Origin: an uncultured Desulfobacteraceae bacterium
GTDB lineage: Bacteria; Desulfobacterota; Desulfobacteria; Desulfobacterales; UBA5852
Assembly: GCA_913060875.1 (NCBI GenBank)
Contig: CAJXSL010000004.1
Location: 248,001 to 312,000, forward strand
Length of the DNA: 64,000 nt
Direction of reading: 5' to 3'
The notes beneath the pieces are model-generated. The model made no database searches and was not told the DNA's origin. It was given only the letters and a program-made list of their open reading frames with translations. The position numbers and the translations under genes were made by a program. Of this stretch, positions 62,790 to 64,000 are shown one piece after another. Position 1 is the stretch's first letter. Each line of letters begins with the position of its first letter.

Positions 62790-63797
62790 CTAAAATTGCC
62801 TCAAAAACCTTAGATCATTGTTGAAGAATTTACGGATGTCGTCAATTCCGTATTTCAGCATGGCAATCCGCTCGACCCCCATCCCGAAAGCGAAGCCGGA
62901 ATACTTTGTGGTGTCATAGCCGACGCTTTTGAAAACATTAGGATGCACCATTCCGGAACCCAATATTTCCAGCCATCCGGAATGGGAGCAAACGCGGCAC
63001 CCCTTGCCCCGACACATCACACACAGGATGTCAACTTCCGCACTCGGTTCGGTAAAGGGGAAAAAGCTTGGACGAAAGCGTAAACTCGTCTGAGCGTCAA
63101 ACATGGCGTGGATGAAAGTCGTCAGGATCCCTTTCAGGTCGGCGAAGGAAACATCACCGTCAACCATCAACCCTTCAACCTGATGAAACATGGGGGTGTG
63201 GGTCAAATCGGAATCACAGCGATAGACCTTCCCAGGGGCAATAACCGCGACCGGAGGTGCTTGTTTCTCCATCACCCGGATTTGCATCGGAGATGTTTGG
63301 GTGCGCAGGACAATATTGTCCGAAAGATAAAACGTATCCTGCATATCACGCGCAGGATGGTATTTGGGGACATTGAGCGCCTCAAAATTATAATAATCCA
63401 GCTCCACTTCAGGGCCTTCGGCTATACTGAATCCCATCCGGGCAAAAATATCGCAGATTTCGCGTGTAATGCGCGTTATCGGGTGCAGTGATCCCGGTGT
63501 CGCTGGCCGTCCGGGAAGGGAAATGTCAAGTTGCTCGCCCGCGTTCCCCTTGCCGGATTTAAGACTTTCACCGCATTGCCGGATCGCCTCTTCCAGCTTT
63601 TTTTTGGCAATGTTGGCTTTTTTCCCGGTGTCGGCCCGCTGCTCCGGGGGCAGGCTGGCAATATTGCGCAAAAAGGCCGTCAAACGCCCTTTGCGTCCCA
63701 GGTACCGAACCTGAACGGCCTCGAGGGCTTCGGGGGCCGACACACCATCCAATTCATCCAGCGCTTCTTGATATATGCTATCTATCGACTTATCCAC
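62790..63797 (-). CDS. pheS: Phenylalanyl-tRNA synthetase alpha subunit
   Basis: A 335-residue catalytic subunit. GTG start at 63797 (VDKSIDSIYQEALDELD). Coiled-coil N-terminus, then motif-2 region VYRCDSDLTHTPMFHQVEGL, FRPSFFPFTEPSAEVDI and the motif-3 FAFGMGVERIAMLKYGIDDIR. All class II motifs are present. It follows rplT by about 100 nt and is joined to pheT by a one-base gap. Confidence 0.97.
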   Translation of the reverse strand: MDKSIDSIYQEALDELDGVSAPEALEAVQVRYLGRKGRLTAFLRNIASLPPEQRADTGKKANIAKKKLEEAIRQCGESLKSGKGNAGEQLDISLPGRPATPGSLHPITRITREICDIFARMGFSIAEGPEVELDYYNFEALNVPKYHPARDMQDTFYLSDNIVLRTQTSPMQIRVMEKQAPPVAVIAPGKVYRCDSDLTHTPMFHQVEGLMVDGDVSFADLKGILTTFIHAMFDAQTSLRFRPSFFPFTEPSAEVDILCVMCRGKGCRVCSHSGWLEILGSGMVHPNVFKSVGYDTTKYSGFAFGMGVERIAMLKYGIDDIRKFFNNDLRFLRQF

Positions 63798-63896
63798 GGT
63801 GTCGCTCGATCTTTGCTTAGGGATAGAATGTCATCGCAAGGGGGGCAGTGGCAGGCACCGGAAAAACGCGGCCTGCCACACATGCCCTTGTTGGCT

Positions 63897-64000
63897 TTAG
63901 CGTTGCTGCGAAGCCAGGGTGGCAATTTGGGTAAAACCGGCGGGATCTGATACGGCGAGATCAGCCAACACTTTCCGATCCAGCTCAATGCCTGCGCTTT
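63897..64000 (-). CDS. rplT: 50S ribosomal protein L20, C-terminal end (start outside window)
   Basis: The last 33 codons are present, reading [20 protein letters not shown] and then [13 protein letters not shown] before TAA. This is the conserved C-terminus of L20. The spacer to pheS holds a TGGCAGGC/GCCTGCCA inverted repeat (about 63847-63878), with no T tract. Confidence 0.92.
   Translation of the reverse strand, partial: SAGIELDRKVLADLAVSDPAGFTQIATLASQQR

Noticed and set aside
63782-63988. pheS leader peptide (phenylalanine attenuator)
   Set aside because: The frame between rplT and pheS has only one Phe codon in the relevant part and no terminator T tract, so attenuation of the pheST type is not supported.

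Overview
The window looks like the chromosome of a GC-rich anaerobic member of the Desulfobacterota (sulfate-reducer type). The gene set points there: a formate dehydrogenase alpha subunit, a ModA/ModB/ModC-like oxyanion importer with a DUF364 partner, an acyl-CoA hydrolase/transferase fused to GNAT, a LUD-domain protein, and intergenic palindromes of a type common in that group. This is an inference from gene content and base composition; no rRNA is present to confirm it.

Layout. 1-1284: 3' part of a formate dehydrogenase gene. 1290-5280: an AT-rich island that reads as a small chromosomal integron. It has six minus-strand ORFs (DUF6144-like Cys-rich protein, unknown, GNAT, two membrane-anchored zinc-ribbon proteins, a lipoprotein) separated by attC-like imperfect palindromes. 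At its right end is a tyrosine recombinase of the IntI type that points the same way as the cassettes, has lost a recognisable N-terminus and carries one in-frame TGA. 5.3-16 kb: fabH, DUF364-modCBA-like operon, clpB, trmL, a pyruvate-kinase-C-like protein and an amidohydrolase, with intergenic gaps holding two copies of a 140-bp MITE-like element and other short dispersed repeats. 17-31 kb: YkgJ plus exported unknown protein, acyl-CoA transferase-GNAT, S1-domain protein, HtpX, glycosyltransferase, membrane protein, TrxB, class IV aminotransferase, dienoyl-CoA isomerase-like crotonase, aldo/keto reductase. 31-42.3 kb, plus strand: hybrid sensor kinase coupled to a LUD protein, ParM-like actin, MFS transporter, CBS-ACT protein, acyl-ACP thioesterase, DJ-1/PfpI protein, a DUF3783-like protein and an enolase-superfamily/radical-SAM pair. 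42.4-46.5 kb: a two-gene c-di-GMP unit (PilZ-acyltransferase protein and HD-GYP phosphodiesterase).

46.8-64 kb, minus strand: the translation core. Read 5' to 3' on the minus strand it runs rplT (partial)-pheS-pheT-merR, then a consensus sigma70 promoter, tRNA-Gly(CCC), an intrinsic terminator, and rimP-nusA-infB-DUF503-rbfA-DHH phosphoesterase-truB-rpsO-pnp-M16 protease-dut-MBL hydrolase, with many 1-30 nt overlaps indicating translational coupling. A tRNA plus terminator ahead of rimP-nusA-infB parallels the enterobacterial metY-nusA-infB operon but with a different tRNA.

The strongest candidates for new biology are the same-direction integron with an interrupted integrase and paired zinc-ribbon cassettes, the PilZ-acyltransferase/HD-GYP pair, the enolase/radical-SAM pair, the sensor kinase-LUD coupling and the chromosomal ParM-like actin. 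All product names come from reading motifs in the translations; no database search was run.
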